DNA of 64,000 bases from JACRIM01 sp038042195 (GCA_038042195.1 JBBTET010000017.1:1-64000), one strand, 5' to 3'; counted from the stretch's first letter, positions 40,813 to 50,787 are shown. Program-made: numbers and translations. Notes: generated by a model not told the origin, from the sequence alone.

Positions 40813-43800
40813 TTACGACCCGCCCAAGGCCTTCAGTATCTTCGGCAGATACCTCTTGTCCCCTTGCTCCTGGGCCATTCCCTTGGCCCGTTCATACCAA
40901 CTTTTGGCTTCAATCTTGTCGCCCTTGCGATCATAGGCCTGCCCTAGATGGTACAAAACAACAACACTCTTTTTGTCCTGGTCGCGCGCCCGGAAGAGCG
41001 CCCCCAATGCCTCGCCGTGCCGCCCATTTAAGGAAAGCACATACCCCAGAGTGTCCAATACGCCCGAATTATTGGGGTCCGCCTTCACAGCCTCTTGCGC
41101 ATATGGCAACGCCTCGGCAGGCTTTCCAAGCGAGTCCGCCAGGAGAAACGCCATATTGTTTAGGGCCAGTGGCTGCTTCGGATCGGTCTTCAAGACCCTC
41201 TCATAGAATGGCTTGGCCTCGTCGCTGCGACCAAGCTCCTGCAACAGCATTCCCTGCGCGAGATGCGCAAAAACGACATCCCGATCCCGAGTGGCCAGCT
41301 CAGCGACCCGCTTGCACGCCGCCAGTGCTTCCTCGTTCTTTTCGGACGCCTGCAACAGATGAATGATCGCCTTCTGCTTCTCGATATTGTTTGGCTCCGC
41401 GTCAGCCCTCGATTTTGCGCGAGAGAGCGCCTGCTCCATCCCCAGCACACCCACCATGTCGCCCACCACGCGGGTATAAGCGATGAAATCCTCGCCGGCC
41501 GCCGTCAACGCGCGGTCAAACGCCTCGACAGACTTGTCGTTTTGCCCGATTTGCTTGTAGGCCCAGCCAAGACCCGATAGCTGGTACGGGGCCTGTTCCA
41601 ACTGGCGATCCGACAACATCTGTGCCAGATAGTCGGTCATCGCCTTCGGTTTATTCGCCTGCTTGTACGCGTTAAACAGCGCCGCGATCACCTCCTGGCG
41701 ATCGCGAGCCAATTCCGCCGCCTTCTCATACCCCTGCACCGCCTTGTCCCATTTCTGCATTCGCGAGCCAAGCTGCCCCAGCAGCATCGGCCACTTGTAC
41801 TCCTTGGGAAACAGCCGCATGTACGTGTACACCACGTTCTCGGCTTCTGTGTATCGCGGAGGCCTCACCCGCGCATACGCATCAATCAACGCTTCGGCCA
41901 CTGCCGTCTGATCCGGCTTCTGGTCAAGAATGGATCGCAGCTCCACGATCGCCTCGTCGCCGCGGCCCATCTCAAGCAGGGCGTCCGCAAGCCCAATTCG
42001 ATGCTGATACATGAACCCGTCCGGATTAAACGTCTTGGCCTTCCGCAGATCATCCACCGCGGCCTGCCAGCGCCCCATCAACATGTACATCTGGCCGCGT
42101 TGCCACAACGCAACCGCATTATTCGAGTCCTTCTCCAGATGAGCGTCGAACGCCTCCTTCGCCTTCTGGATGTCTCCCCCAATTCGGTGATACGCACCCG
42201 TGTAAATCATGCCCTGCTGGTCATTCGGATACTTCACTACAAACGCGTCGATCTCGCGCTTGGCGTTATCCAAATCTCCCAACGCCAACCACAACGCGAT
42301 GACGCGAGACTGTGTGCTCTGCGCGAGCGCGGCGTCACCCGGTTCCTTGCACTGCTTCTGGAGCCGTGTGTAGTACTCCACCGAATCTCGGAATCGATTC
42401 GTTCGGGCGTAATACTCCCCGGCGGAATTCAGTACATCATTGGATGCGTCCAGGCTGACCGCGAGCCGGAAATACCGATCCGCCGTGGCGAGCGTCTTCT
42501 GCACTTCATAGAACTGACCGAGACACACAGCCACCTCCGCCTTGCGGCCTTTTTCCTTCTCGGTGTTCATCAGGTCCACGAGAAGCTGGTCGCCCTCCTG
42601 AGGCCGATTCACTTCCTCCCGCCCAAAGAATCGGGCGATCTCACGCGCCACGCGCAGATCGTTCTTCGACACCTTGAGGGCCTCGCGATACACCTCCGCC
42701 GCCTTGTCGTACTTCGCCACTTTCGTGTCGGCGTAAAGGCGCGCCAAGTACACCAGGTTTTCCAAATCCGTCGGGTTGTCGCGACGCATCTTCTCGCGCG
42801 ATGCAATCCCCGTGGCCGGGCTTTCCTTTTCCTTGATGAGCTGTGATTGCTGTCGCAGCCACTTGTCATCCTGAATCACCCGAGCCGCCGCCTGAATGTG
42901 CTTTTGGGCCTCCTTCTCATTCCCCTCGGCCACGAGGATCTGCGCCATCGCGCGATTCGCAAATCCATTCGTAGGGTCGATTTCCAGCGCCTTTGCAAGC
43001 GCAAGCCTTGCGTCCGACGCTCGATTCTTCATCGCCAAATACGTCTCGCCCAGATACGTCCACCCATACGCATTCGATGGGAACTTCGCCAAGCCCGCTG
43101 AAATCAAATCCACGGCGTCTTGGTATTTCTCCTGCGCGTATGCCATCCGCCCCTGTGCAATCTTGCCCTCGGTGCCGTCGAGGTTGAGCTGGCCATCTTT
43201 GGTCACGTATTTTGCCATCCGATCCCAATCCTTCTTGACCGCCGCAAGACGCAACTGACGATCAATCAATTCAGGCTCGTTCGGCTTGATTTGCTCGGCC
43301 TCATCCAACGCCTTCACGGCCGCATCAAGATTCTCGCGACGCGCCTGAAAATCGGCGACCAACATCGCCCGAGTGAATGCGTCCTTTTCCTCCTTCAGGA
43401 ATGCAAGGGTCGCGTCATCGTTTCGCTCCGTCTCCAGCACAATGGTCTTCAGCCGGCGATAGATGGGCTTATCTGGATGCTTCGCCATCACGCCGGACAA
43501 CAGAGACTTCGCATCGGCGATGCGATCGGTCGCCTCATACACCCGAAATAGCATGCGCACGGCCTGATCGTTGGATGCGTCCTGGGCCACCAGCGGCTTC
43601 AATTTCGCCTCGGCCTCGTTGTATCGCTGCTCAGTCATCATGAGGCGAATGTCCCGCATCTCGTCACCCGTGCCACCCTGAGTCAGCTTCCCCGCTTCCG
43701 CAGTCGCCAATTCGGTGTGCCCGAGCAATCGATAGGCTTCCAGGCGCAGTCGGCAGGCATTCTCATCCTTTTCCAAATAGTCCCGCAGCGGACCTGCTTC

Positions 43801-45345
43801 CAACGGCTTTAATTCCGAGAGTGCCAGCGCGGGCTCATTCATCTGCAAATAAACCTGTCCCAGACGAATCTTGAGCATGGGCGCATACGGTGCAAGAACC
43901 AGCGCCTTCTTCAGCGCTTTGCTGGCAGAGCCCCACTGGCTCTGTTGAACATACAAATCTGACAAGAGCGCCTGCAGCCGAACGTGCCGGGCCGCCTCAA
44001 TGGAACGATCGGCCGCCTCGGCCTCCTTGATGGCCGCGACGTAGTCTCCCTTGACATTGAGTATGCTCGCCGTAAGGAAGCGCGCCTCCACCGAGCTGGG
44101 ATCAATTTCGCGCTTCAGCTTCTCCGTCCAGCCCTCCGCCGATTCGATGGCCGCCTTCTTTTTGTCGGCATCTGCCCCAGCGAGGAGAGCGCGATCAATG
44201 TCAATCATGCAAAGCTCGATGAAAAAGTTCATTCGCGCGACGTTGTCGCCAAAATCTCGAAAGTGCTTCGTCTTTGGAATCGCTTCCAGCCCCTTCTTGA
44301 ATAGCTCCACCTCCTGAGCAGTCAGCGCGTTCCGCTTGGCTTCGTCCTTTTCCTTCTCCCGCTTGACTTTGTAGATTTGACTCAGCCCCTGATAAGCACG
44401 GCCATCCGTCGGATCCAAACCCATGGCCTTCTTCATGCACTCCTCTGCCTTGTCGAAGTCCATCCGGTTATTGCCATACACGGACCCCGAATAAATCGCA
44501 CCCAACATCAACTGTGTCTCGGCGCCGGCCTCACCGCTCTGCTGCGCGGCCAGTGATTGAAGTGCCGATATCGCCTTGTCAAAGTCCCCCTTGATGAGAT
44601 TGTAAAACGCCAGCAGTCGCTCGAGTCGGCCGCGATCTTTCGCCTTGTCCGCAGGGCACTTCTCAAGTGCCGAAGCCACCAGGGCAGTCGCCGCCTTCTC
44701 CAACTCCTCGCCTTCCTGCCGAGACCCGCTCTCCTGCTTCTCAAGGCCCGCGGCCCACTGATCTCGCGCCAACAATTCGACGGTGTCAGCATTCCCAGGA
44801 TCCAGCTCCAATGCTCGCTTTAACTCGGCTCGACCCATGTCGCGATACGACGCGTCTTCCTTCTGCAGGCTCAAATAAGCGCTGCCCAGCGCCCGATGAC
44901 CCAGTCCCGAGTCCTTCTCGGCATCAACCAGTTTCTTCGCCTCCGCCAACAATCGATTCCACTGCGGGCCTGATGGAAAGAGCTTGGCGACATCTAGCTC
45001 CAGCTCTGTCATTAGCCGGGTCGCAGATCGCAATTGAGTATCCACCTGCCGGGCTTGGGAGATATAACTGCGTGCGGTCGCCACATCCCCGTCCTCAATG
45101 GCACAGCGTGCGGCCGAAACCAGATACTCCGGGTTGTGCGCGGGATCGCGCTGGCACGCCCGGCCATAGGCCTGCGCCGCCTTGTTCCATTCCTTCTGGG
45201 TTTCGTGTTTTTTGGCCTCCTCCTCATAGACCTTCGGATCGCGCCCCGGAAGGTTGGCCAACAGCAGGAACCCCGCTGCCGCCAAAACCACCATGCCGCC
45301 GAATGTCAGTCCGCCAACCAACGTACGATTTAGTGTCTTTGCCAT
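40813..45345 (-). CDS. giant TPR-repeat protein of the exopolysaccharide/exosortase locus
   Basis: 1510 residues from the ATG at 45345 (GAGGCGG upstream). An N-terminal basic patch and a membrane segment (LVGGLTFGGMVVLAAAGFLLLANL) anchor it, probably facing the periplasm. The rest is almost entirely TPR helices (for example WNKAAQAYGRACQRDPAHNP, YLSLQKEDASYRDMGRAELK, ALGALFRARDQDKKSVVVLYHLGQAYDRKG). It resembles the PrsT-type TPR proteins of exosortase-linked systems but is considerably longer. Probable role: scaffold coordinating polymer assembly and export. It lies between the EpsI-like and tyrosine kinase genes. Confidence 0.88.
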   Translation of the reverse strand: MAKTLNRTLVGGLTFGGMVVLAAAGFLLLANLPGRDPKVYEEEAKKHETQKEWNKAAQAYGRACQRDPAHNPEYLVSAARCAIEDGDVATARSYISQARQVDTQLRSATRLMTELELDVAKLFPSGPQWNRLLAEAKKLVDAEKDSGLGHRALGSAYLSLQKEDASYRDMGRAELKRALELDPGNADTVELLARDQWAAGLEKQESGSRQEGEELEKAATALVASALEKCPADKAKDRGRLERLLAFYNLIKGDFDKAISALQSLAAQQSGEAGAETQLMLGAIYSGSVYGNNRMDFDKAEECMKKAMGLDPTDGRAYQGLSQIYKVKREKEKDEAKRNALTAQEVELFKKGLEAIPKTKHFRDFGDNVARMNFFIELCMIDIDRALLAGADADKKKAAIESAEGWTEKLKREIDPSSVEARFLTASILNVKGDYVAAIKEAEAADRSIEAARHVRLQALLSDLYVQQSQWGSASKALKKALVLAPYAPMLKIRLGQVYLQMNEPALALSELKPLEAGPLRDYLEKDENACRLRLEAYRLLGHTELATAEAGKLTQGGTGDEMRDIRLMMTEQRYNEAEAKLKPLVAQDASNDQAVRMLFRVYEATDRIADAKSLLSGVMAKHPDKPIYRRLKTIVLETERNDDATLAFLKEEKDAFTRAMLVADFQARRENLDAAVKALDEAEQIKPNEPELIDRQLRLAAVKKDWDRMAKYVTKDGQLNLDGTEGKIAQGRMAYAQEKYQDAVDLISAGLAKFPSNAYGWTYLGETYLAMKNRASDARLALAKALEIDPTNGFANRAMAQILVAEGNEKEAQKHIQAAARVIQDDKWLRQQSQLIKEKESPATGIASREKMRRDNPTDLENLVYLARLYADTKVAKYDKAAEVYREALKVSKNDLRVAREIARFFGREEVNRPQEGDQLLVDLMNTEKEKGRKAEVAVCLGQFYEVQKTLATADRYFRLAVSLDASNDVLNSAGEYYARTNRFRDSVEYYTRLQKQCKEPGDAALAQSTQSRVIALWLALGDLDNAKREIDAFVVKYPNDQQGMIYTGAYHRIGGDIQKAKEAFDAHLEKDSNNAVALWQRGQMYMLMGRWQAAVDDLRKAKTFNPDGFMYQHRIGLADALLEMGRGDEAIVELRSILDQKPDQTAVAEALIDAYARVRPPRYTEAENVVYTYMRLFPKEYKWPMLLGQLGSRMQKWDKAVQGYEKAAELARDRQEVIAALFNAYKQANKPKAMTDYLAQMLSDRQLEQAPYQLSGLGWAYKQIGQNDKSVEAFDRALTAAGEDFIAYTRVVGDMVGVLGMEQALSRAKSRADAEPNNIEKQKAIIHLLQASEKNEEALAACKRVAELATRDRDVVFAHLAQGMLLQELGRSDEAKPFYERVLKTDPKQPLALNNMAFLLADSLGKPAEALPYAQEAVKADPNNSGVLDTLGYVLSLNGRHGEALGALFRARDQDKKSVVVLYHLGQAYDRKGDKIEAKSWYERAKGMAQEQGDKRYLPKILKALGGS

Positions 45346-45491
45346 GTGTATCCGCCTCGAGTTCATCCTTGGGCCGCAAAACACCCGCCTCACACCCGGA
45401 CATCCCTGCCCGAACGTGATTCATGGGGCGCAAACAGCCCTAAAAAAATCCTTGCTCTAGTAACAAAATCGCCACGCCCATGCGCGACGAA

Positions 45492-46250
45492 TCACGTGGC
45501 CAGCTTGGCTGCCTTAACTTCCCGCGGACCGCCCCGCTCCCAACCCTTGAGCGGCCAGTGCGAGCGAACTAACTCCGCGATTCCCTTGTCCAATACCTCT
45601 TTGGCAATGGCATCCAGTTCCGCAAGGTCCGCCTGCGAAGTGCTCTGAATGGAGACGTCGACTTTGCAGTAATACAGATGCGTGTCCCTGGGGTCCACCA
45701 TCTTTACTCGCACATCATTGCGGTCACCCTTAAACTCGCCGTTGACACTGATAGTGTAATAGTTCAACAGCCGGACGCCTACATGCTTGGGATCGTCAAA
45801 CATGACCCGCCCGAGCTCCGCTTTTTGGCCCAGTGTCGGCATTTCCCATTCAAAAATCTCCTTCGGTGCCGCCTGCGTTAACCCCCCCTGCAATAGGCAT
45901 TCTTCCCCGACGTGGGGCACCTGATCCTGCACCCCCGTGTAATAGAAAGCCGTAAAATGAATCTGACGGCGGCGCTCCCCAGTTCCATTCGGATCGACCA
46001 GCGACCACGTCAAGTACTCCTTCGTCCCGACCTCCCCCTCATTCTCTGCGCTCAATCGCCCCGCACTCACCAGCTTCCACGGTGCCAGCGCCTTCTGGTC
46101 CATGTCGTCCAGCGGCTTGCGAATCGGCAGCGCCTTCTTGATCACCACCAGCCATCCGAGCTTCTTTCCGGCCATCAAATAGCCCGTGCTAACCACGAGA
46201 ATCCCGACCGCCAGCGCAAAGTGAAGTGTACCTCTCGAACTCGTATTCAT
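45492..46250 (-). CDS. exosortase-associated EpsI-like protein
   Basis: 252 residues with one N-terminal membrane anchor (LHFALAVGILVVSTGYLMAG) and an extracytoplasmic domain (~60-235) of EpsI/DUF3485 type: YLTWSLVDPNGTG, IHFTAFYYTGVQDQVPHVGEECLLQGG. The HVGEECLLQGG stretch matches the conserved 'H..pe.Cy...GW' region of the family. Its start overlaps the exosortase stop by 4 bases (ATGA), so the two are co-translated. EpsI-like proteins accompany exosortases; the exact function is unknown. Confidence 0.82.
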   Translation of the reverse strand: MNTSSRGTLHFALAVGILVVSTGYLMAGKKLGWLVVIKKALPIRKPLDDMDQKALAPWKLVSAGRLSAENEGEVGTKEYLTWSLVDPNGTGERRRQIHFTAFYYTGVQDQVPHVGEECLLQGGLTQAAPKEIFEWEMPTLGQKAELGRVMFDDPKHVGVRLLNYYTISVNGEFKGDRNDVRVKMVDPRDTHLYYCKVDVSIQSTSQADLAELDAIAKEVLDKGIAELVRSHWPLKGWERGGPREVKAAKLAT

Positions 46251-47212
46251 TCCGACGCCCCCTTCTCCTCCGTCGGCCGGTCCACGTACACATGATCAAG
46301 AACCCAAAGAATCCCCATATAAATCGTAAACCCCAATGCGAACGTGAACATCCCAAGAATCGCGTGCGGCGTCCCTTCCGCCAAATCCTTGTGCCCGTAC
46401 ATCTGAAACGCCCCGGTGATGATCACGCGAAGCACATTGCAAAACAGGGCCACCGGCACCACCGACACCGCCATCGCCAACCGCTGCCACATCGGCCGCG
46501 GCGTGAAGTACGCAGTCATCAACCCCAGCGCCACAAACGCCATCAATGACCGCATCCCGCTGCACGCCCCGGCAACGGCAAACATCCCCTGATCTCCGCC
46601 CGACATCCAATAGGAAATGTTAACGCCCGACCGCTCCACCTCCGCGCCCGGGAACATGTTCAACACCACTGTCGAAATCGTCGCCGCGAACTGTTGCAGT
46701 GGGTGGGTGATCTCGCGATACATTCGCTCCGGAGGCGGCATCCCCAGCGCTAGAAAACAAATCGGAAACAGTGTCAACCAAAGCACGCGCCACCCGCACA
46801 TCAGTAGCACCACCCCCGCGACCATCGTGATGATCGACAGTGGCTGTGGATATCCAAACTGCCCGATGATTGCAAATGCATATACCAGTGTCGATGCCGA
46901 CATCAACACCGCCCCCCACAACGAGCCTTCGCCTAGAACCTTAAACAGTTCCGCTCGCTTCATGTAAACGACATAAAGCCCAAACGGAGGAATCAGAAAC
47001 CCATGCGACCAGTCCGGCTCCATCCAGTAATAGACGAGCCGCAAGATGTGATCCCAATACATCCAGACCACCAGCCCCGCCAGAAGCAGGACTTTCACGA
47101 TCCCGGATGTCCCCAAATACTCAGACCACGAAGGCGGTGAGTCAGGCGACGATCGTCGCGTCGGCGCTGTCGTTGCACCAGCCGAAATGTCCGCGTTCGT
47201 CGGTGTGTCCAT
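46247..47212 (-). CDS. exosortase (membrane Cys protease/transpeptidase family)
   Basis: 321 residues with about eight membrane segments. The proposed catalytic residues are present: Cys217 in FAVAGACSGMRSL, Arg262 in FCNVLRVIITG and His283 in GTPHAILGMFTF. Exosortases process proteins bearing a C-terminal sorting signal, and their genes travel with exopolysaccharide clusters. A short, Ser/Thr/Pro-rich N-terminal tail (~1-30) precedes the membrane core. Operon: follows the Wza-like gene by 53 bases and overlaps the EpsI-like gene. Confidence 0.94.
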   Translation of the reverse strand: MDTPTNADISAGATTAPTRRSSPDSPPSWSEYLGTSGIVKVLLLAGLVVWMYWDHILRLVYYWMEPDWSHGFLIPPFGLYVVYMKRAELFKVLGEGSLWGAVLMSASTLVYAFAIIGQFGYPQPLSIITMVAGVVLLMCGWRVLWLTLFPICFLALGMPPPERMYREITHPLQQFAATISTVVLNMFPGAEVERSGVNISYWMSGGDQGMFAVAGACSGMRSLMAFVALGLMTAYFTPRPMWQRLAMAVSVVPVALFCNVLRVIITGAFQMYGHKDLAEGTPHAILGMFTFALGFTIYMGILWVLDHVYVDRPTEEKGASE

Positions 47213-47265
47213 GGTCCTGCTGTCTCAAGCCGGGCCGGCCACATCGGCAAATGCCCCAGCGTTAA

Positions 47266-48828
47266 CTAAAGCGGGAGGCCCCTCTGGGTGGCCTCCTGAA
47301 GCCGCCGCGTTTTGGTCTGCTCCTTCGCCTGGAAACTGTCTGCATCACCGAAGTTCCGGTCATACACAAACCCGAATCCATACGACAACCGGAATGCATT
47401 CCGCAACACCGCCAAAAACGGAGCCGCGGCGTTCGTACCCACATTCACGATATCATTCGGCTTCAAGTAAAAATCAGGTGACGTGCCGGCAAAGATCGAA
47501 TCCAAATCCAACTGGATGACTTGCTCCTCGTCCTTCCCGAGACGCCGAATCAAATCCGCACGCGATGGCCACGCCAGCGGCCCGAATCCGCCGCCCGCCG
47601 CAATCGCCTCCTTCACGGTCAACCGACGACCCGTCAACTCATACGCACCAGGCCGTGCCGCGTTGCCCATCAGGTAATACTCGCCGACATTGCCCGGCGG
47701 AATGTTGATCACGTCGAACGGTCGAACCACGATATTGTAACGCGGATCGCCTTCCAACAACTCCTTCACCGGCACCTCGATAATCCTCGATGCCGACGCC
47801 AATTCCTCGCCCTGCCAAACCCCCTTCTCCTCCTCTGCCGTCCCGCTCGCAGTGCGCGCCAATCGTGCCAATGTTCCCGTCGGCCCCGAGGACGCCGCTC
47901 CCGGCGCTGATGTCGTCGAATCAACGATCCATTCCCCACGATCCGCATCCCACTTCGGCACTGGCTGCGACTGCGCCGGCGCCCCCTCCAGAATCTTCAG
48001 CTCATCAATCGTCCCGGCCATGCTATCCGCCGCCGTCGTCGGGCCGGACGACGGCATCGACCCCGGCATCGTCGCCGTGCTGCCCGAAACGTCCGACATC
48101 GTGAACGCCGCAGGCGTCGTGGTGGCCGGTTGCGACGTCGGCATTTCCGTGGCACTCATGGCTGGGCCGCCCGCGGGCCCGCGCCGAAACACATACACCT
48201 TCTCGAGTTGTGGCGACAATCCCCCTGCCTCCGCCAATGCATTCAGCAAACGATACTCCGGCGTGGGCAGCCCAAACGTCCCCGGCCTTTGCACGCTGCC
48301 GATAATAGAAAACTGCTGCTGGCGTGTGTCCACCAGCGTGACCTGCACCTCCGCATCTTCCAATATTTGGAGAGTCCGCAGGGACTCTTTCATTCCCAAT
48401 TCCAACTCGCGCGTCGTCAGACCCGCAAATCGAACCCGCCCCAAAACCGGCATGGTCTCGAACCCGGCATTGCTCACCCGAAGCTGCTGGGCGAACGTCT
48501 CCCCCGGATTCAGGAGTTCGAGTATCGATATATTAATCGTATCCCCGGGCGAGATCTTTTGATCGACGTACCTCGCCTGTAAATCTTCCGGCGAAGGCTC
48601 CTCCGTGTTCTGAATCCCCGCCGGCTCTTCAAGAATACTCAACGCCGACCGAATCTCTGTCTGCTTCTGCTCGCTGAAGTTGCCCACCTGCGACGGATCG
48701 AAGAACCCATTCTTCATCCACGTCCTGCTCTCCGGCTGGTTGCACCCAAGCGGCGCGCACAACAAGAGCACACACACAACCATCAGTAGCCCGTCGATGC
48801 ATCGTCTAATCATTTTGTTTCGCGGCAT
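47266..48828 (-). CDS. polysaccharide export lipoprotein (Wza-like, SLBB domains)
   Basis: About 520 residues from the ATG at 48828 (GGTGG just upstream). Lipoprotein signal with lipobox APLGC near residue 29. Polysaccharide export domain ~85-190 (YVDQKISPGDTINISILEL, VLGRVRFAGLTTRELE) followed by SLBB-type units (FSIIGSVQRPGTFGLP ~200; YYLMGNAARPGAYELTG ~400). An Ala/Ser/Thr/Pro-rich insert (~250-370) separates the two SLBB units and is unusual. Role: outer-membrane channel for exopolysaccharide, partnering the tyrosine autokinase. First gene of the minus-strand exosortase/polysaccharide operon. Confidence 0.92.
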   Translation of the reverse strand: MPRNKMIRRCIDGLLMVVCVLLLCAPLGCNQPESRTWMKNGFFDPSQVGNFSEQKQTEIRSALSILEEPAGIQNTEEPSPEDLQARYVDQKISPGDTINISILELLNPGETFAQQLRVSNAGFETMPVLGRVRFAGLTTRELELGMKESLRTLQILEDAEVQVTLVDTRQQQFSIIGSVQRPGTFGLPTPEYRLLNALAEAGGLSPQLEKVYVFRRGPAGGPAMSATEMPTSQPATTTPAAFTMSDVSGSTATMPGSMPSSGPTTAADSMAGTIDELKILEGAPAQSQPVPKWDADRGEWIVDSTTSAPGAASSGPTGTLARLARTASGTAEEEKGVWQGEELASASRIIEVPVKELLEGDPRYNIVVRPFDVINIPPGNVGEYYLMGNAARPGAYELTGRRLTVKEAIAAGGGFGPLAWPSRADLIRRLGKDEEQVIQLDLDSIFAGTSPDFYLKPNDIVNVGTNAAAPFLAVLRNAFRLSYGFGFVYDRNFGDADSFQAKEQTKTRRLQEATQRGLPL

Positions 48829-49352
48829 TGTCCACCACACGCCAACTCTCCCGACTTGGAACTCTCCGTGGTCCATAAAAACCACGTCGGCTTCTATCGA
48901 CACTCCAGGATGCCGATAACAGCGTTTCTACGTCCCAAAAACAGGCTCGCCGCCATCCAACTCTTGCTGCATCACCAGCCATTTCAGCCCACTTGCCCCA
49001 TAATGCCTGCTGTTTCCAATCCAAACCATCGCCAGGCTTCTCGCTGCCCTGCCTACCAATACTGATATCAGCTTGAACACCTCCCCATGCACGCGCAATT
49101 CCTGCGCATAATCAGTCCATATCCCCTGCATACGACTCATTCCTTATCTGGGTTCAGCCCCCCTCCCCCCGCCTCCGATAGCCAAATCATGCCGATACCC
49201 GTGCCGCAGGCCGATTGCCTGTGTGGCACCGGCGAGTTGTCGCTGCAATCTACGAGCGTCCCTTAGCCCCCGGTCGAAGATTCGCCGTGGCGAACTCTGC
49301 CGGGGGGTGACGCGGTGACTCAAAAACGCACCGTAATCCGGAGACCGTCCCT
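48829..49352. other. divergent intergenic region of the polysaccharide operon and NeuD-type gene
   Basis: 524 bases without a supported gene. On the minus strand a hairpin (CGTGGT 48867-48872, ACCACG 48881-48886) falls in the probable leader of the Wza-like gene. A perfect 10-base palindrome CTGATATCAG (49062-49071) could be an operator. A half copy of the TGTGGCAC repeat begins at 49222, and a palindromic dispersed element occupies 49263-49315. Promoters must lie here for both directions, but no confident -35/-10 pair was seen. Confidence 0.5.
49263..49315 (+). repeat. dispersed TTAGCC element with nested palindromes
   Basis: Outer stem CCCCCGG (49267-49273) with CCGGGGG (49300-49306); inner stem TTCGCC, GT, GGCGAA (49281-49294). 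The start (TTAGCC), the centre (CGCCGTGGCG) and the end (GACGCG) are shared with the element at 61855-61915, and the start with that at 32843-32867. Confidence 0.6.
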
Positions 49353-50039
49353 ATGACCGACATCCTCATCCTCGGTGCCGGCGGTCACGGACGCGTCGTC
49401 CTCGACATCATCCTCCAAGCCAGATCCCACAACCCCGTCGGATTCCTCGACAACAACCCCGACATCCACGGCCGACGCATCGACGGACTCCCCGTCCTCG
49501 GCGGCATCAACGACCTCGAAAAACTCAAAGCCTCAGGCGTCCGCGCCGCCGTCATCGCCATCGGTGACAACGGTGCCCGCCGTGCCCTTGGCGATCTCCT
49601 CGAATCACACGATTTCGAAATCGTCTCCGCCATCCACCCCTCCGCCCAACTCGCCCGAAACGCCTCCATCGGCAAGGGCGTCGTCATCGCAGCCGGCGCG
49701 CTCGTCTGCGCCCATTGCCAGATCGGTGACTACGCCATCCTCAACACCGGCTGCATCATCGACCACGAATCCATGATCGGCATGGCCACCCACATCTGCC
49801 CCGGCGTCCGCCTCGCCGGCCATGTCACCGTCGAAAGCGGCGCCCACATCGGCATCGGCGCAACGGTGATCCAAAACGTCCGCATCGGCTTCGAAGCCAT
49901 CGTCGGTGCCGGCGCAGTCGTCACGCAAGATGTCGAACCCATGACCACCGTCGTCGGCGTCCCCGCCCGCCCCATCAAAGACGCCCCCAGCCTCGCCGAA
50001 TTCGCCACCCTCATGTCCCCCGTTACGTCCTCCCGTTGA
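49353..50039 (+). CDS. NeuD/PglD-type sugar O-/N-acyltransferase
   Basis: 228 residues. An N-terminal Rossmann-like sugar-binding domain (LILGAGGHGRVVLDIIL, ~5-21) is followed by a left-handed beta-helix of hexapeptide repeats (~90-205: NASIGKGVVIAAGALV, IGDYAILNTGCIIDHES, GVRLAGHVTVESGAHIGIGATV). The His in IIDHES is the usual catalytic base. Family members acetylate nucleotide-activated or sialic-type sugars for surface glycans. It is transcribed away from the polysaccharide operon and is probably functionally linked to it. Confidence 0.93.
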   Translation: MTDILILGAGGHGRVVLDIILQARSHNPVGFLDNNPDIHGRRIDGLPVLGGINDLEKLKASGVRAAVIAIGDNGARRALGDLLESHDFEIVSAIHPSAQLARNASIGKGVVIAAGALVCAHCQIGDYAILNTGCIIDHESMIGMATHICPGVRLAGHVTVESGAHIGIGATVIQNVRIGFEAIVGAGAVVTQDVEPMTTVVGVPARPIKDAPSLAEFATLMSPVTSSR

Positions 50040-50140
50040 TAAGGGGGGGGCTGGGTGGGGTCCGCCGCATCACATCAATGTCGCACCGGCTCAATGACCC
50101 AGGGCATCGCTTGATCCGCGCGCCGACAAACACCCGATTC

Positions 50141-50170
50141 TTGACTCCGCATCCATAAACCCGCTACGCT
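50141..50170 (+). promoter_or_regulatory. candidate promoter of the ParDE operon
   Basis: TTGACT (50141-50146) and TACGCT (50165-50170) are 18 bases apart, with the -10 end 35 bases before the parD ATG. Good -35, weak -10. The region 50040-50140 holds the partial GGGG repeat noted at 36191-36242. Confidence 0.4.
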
Positions 50171-50205
50171 TAATAAGGTTTCAACCTCTGGCGGAGACCC
50201 CCTTA

Positions 50206-50466
50206 ATGGACATCACCTTAAGCTCCGAACTCCAGGCATTCGTCGCGGAAAAAATCGCCGCCGGCCAATACGACAACGCTAATGACGTGGTGCGCGGCGC
50301 CCTTGAGGCCCTGAAAGCCCAAGAGGACTGGACCGACACAGACATCGCCGAGCTTCGTGAGCAAACCTCAACAGGCGTCGATCAACTAAAAAATGGCGAG
50401 GGCCGCCAATGGGACATCAACGAAATCAAGGCGGAAGGGCGATCACGACTGGCGCCCAAGAAGTAA
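50206..50466 (+). CDS. parD: ParD-family antitoxin
   Basis: 86 residues, ribbon-helix-helix antitoxin of the type II ParDE class. N-terminal DNA-binding part (MDITLSSELQAFVAEKIAAGQYDNANDVVRGAL would fold as strand-helix-helix) and a C-terminal acidic, then basic tail (DIAELREQTSTGVDQLKNG) that wraps the toxin. GGAG precedes the ATG. Followed after 6 bases by parE. Expected to repress its own promoter. Confidence 0.9.
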   Translation: MDITLSSELQAFVAEKIAAGQYDNANDVVRGALEALKAQEDWTDTDIAELREQTSTGVDQLKNGEGRQWDINEIKAEGRSRLAPKK

Positions 50467-50472
50467 CTGGTG

Positions 50473-50787
50473 ATGGGCAACATTATTCGATCGCCGGAGG
50501 CCAAGCGCGACGCCGTGGATATCTGGACCTATATCGCCCGCGACAATCTTGCTGCCGCAGACAGACTTCTTGAAGGGCTTGACGAAAGACTCCACCTGCT
50601 TGCGGATACACCTCTCCTTGGCCGGCCTCGTGAAGAACTCGCCCCCAATCTGCGAAGTTATCCAGTCGGAAATTACATTCTCTTTTACCAACCAACGCCA
50701 TCCGGCATCGAACTCGTCCGCATTCTGCACGGAGCCAGAACCCTTCGCCGACTCTTTCACAGATTGCGACGACTTGATCAGTCGTGA
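50473..50787 (+). CDS. parE: ParE-family toxin
   Basis: 104 residues of the ParE/RelE fold: IIRSPEAKRDAVDIWTYIARDN, LLADTPLLGRPREEL, LRSYPVGNYILFYQP, GIELVRILHGARTL. ParE toxins typically poison DNA gyrase. gyrB is also in this window, about 3.4 kb away, which is probably coincidence. I prefer the ATG at 50473 over the GTG at 50470. The gene appears intact. Confidence 0.9.
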   Translation: MGNIIRSPEAKRDAVDIWTYIARDNLAAADRLLEGLDERLHLLADTPLLGRPREELAPNLRSYPVGNYILFYQPTPSGIELVRILHGARTLRRLFHRLRRLDQS

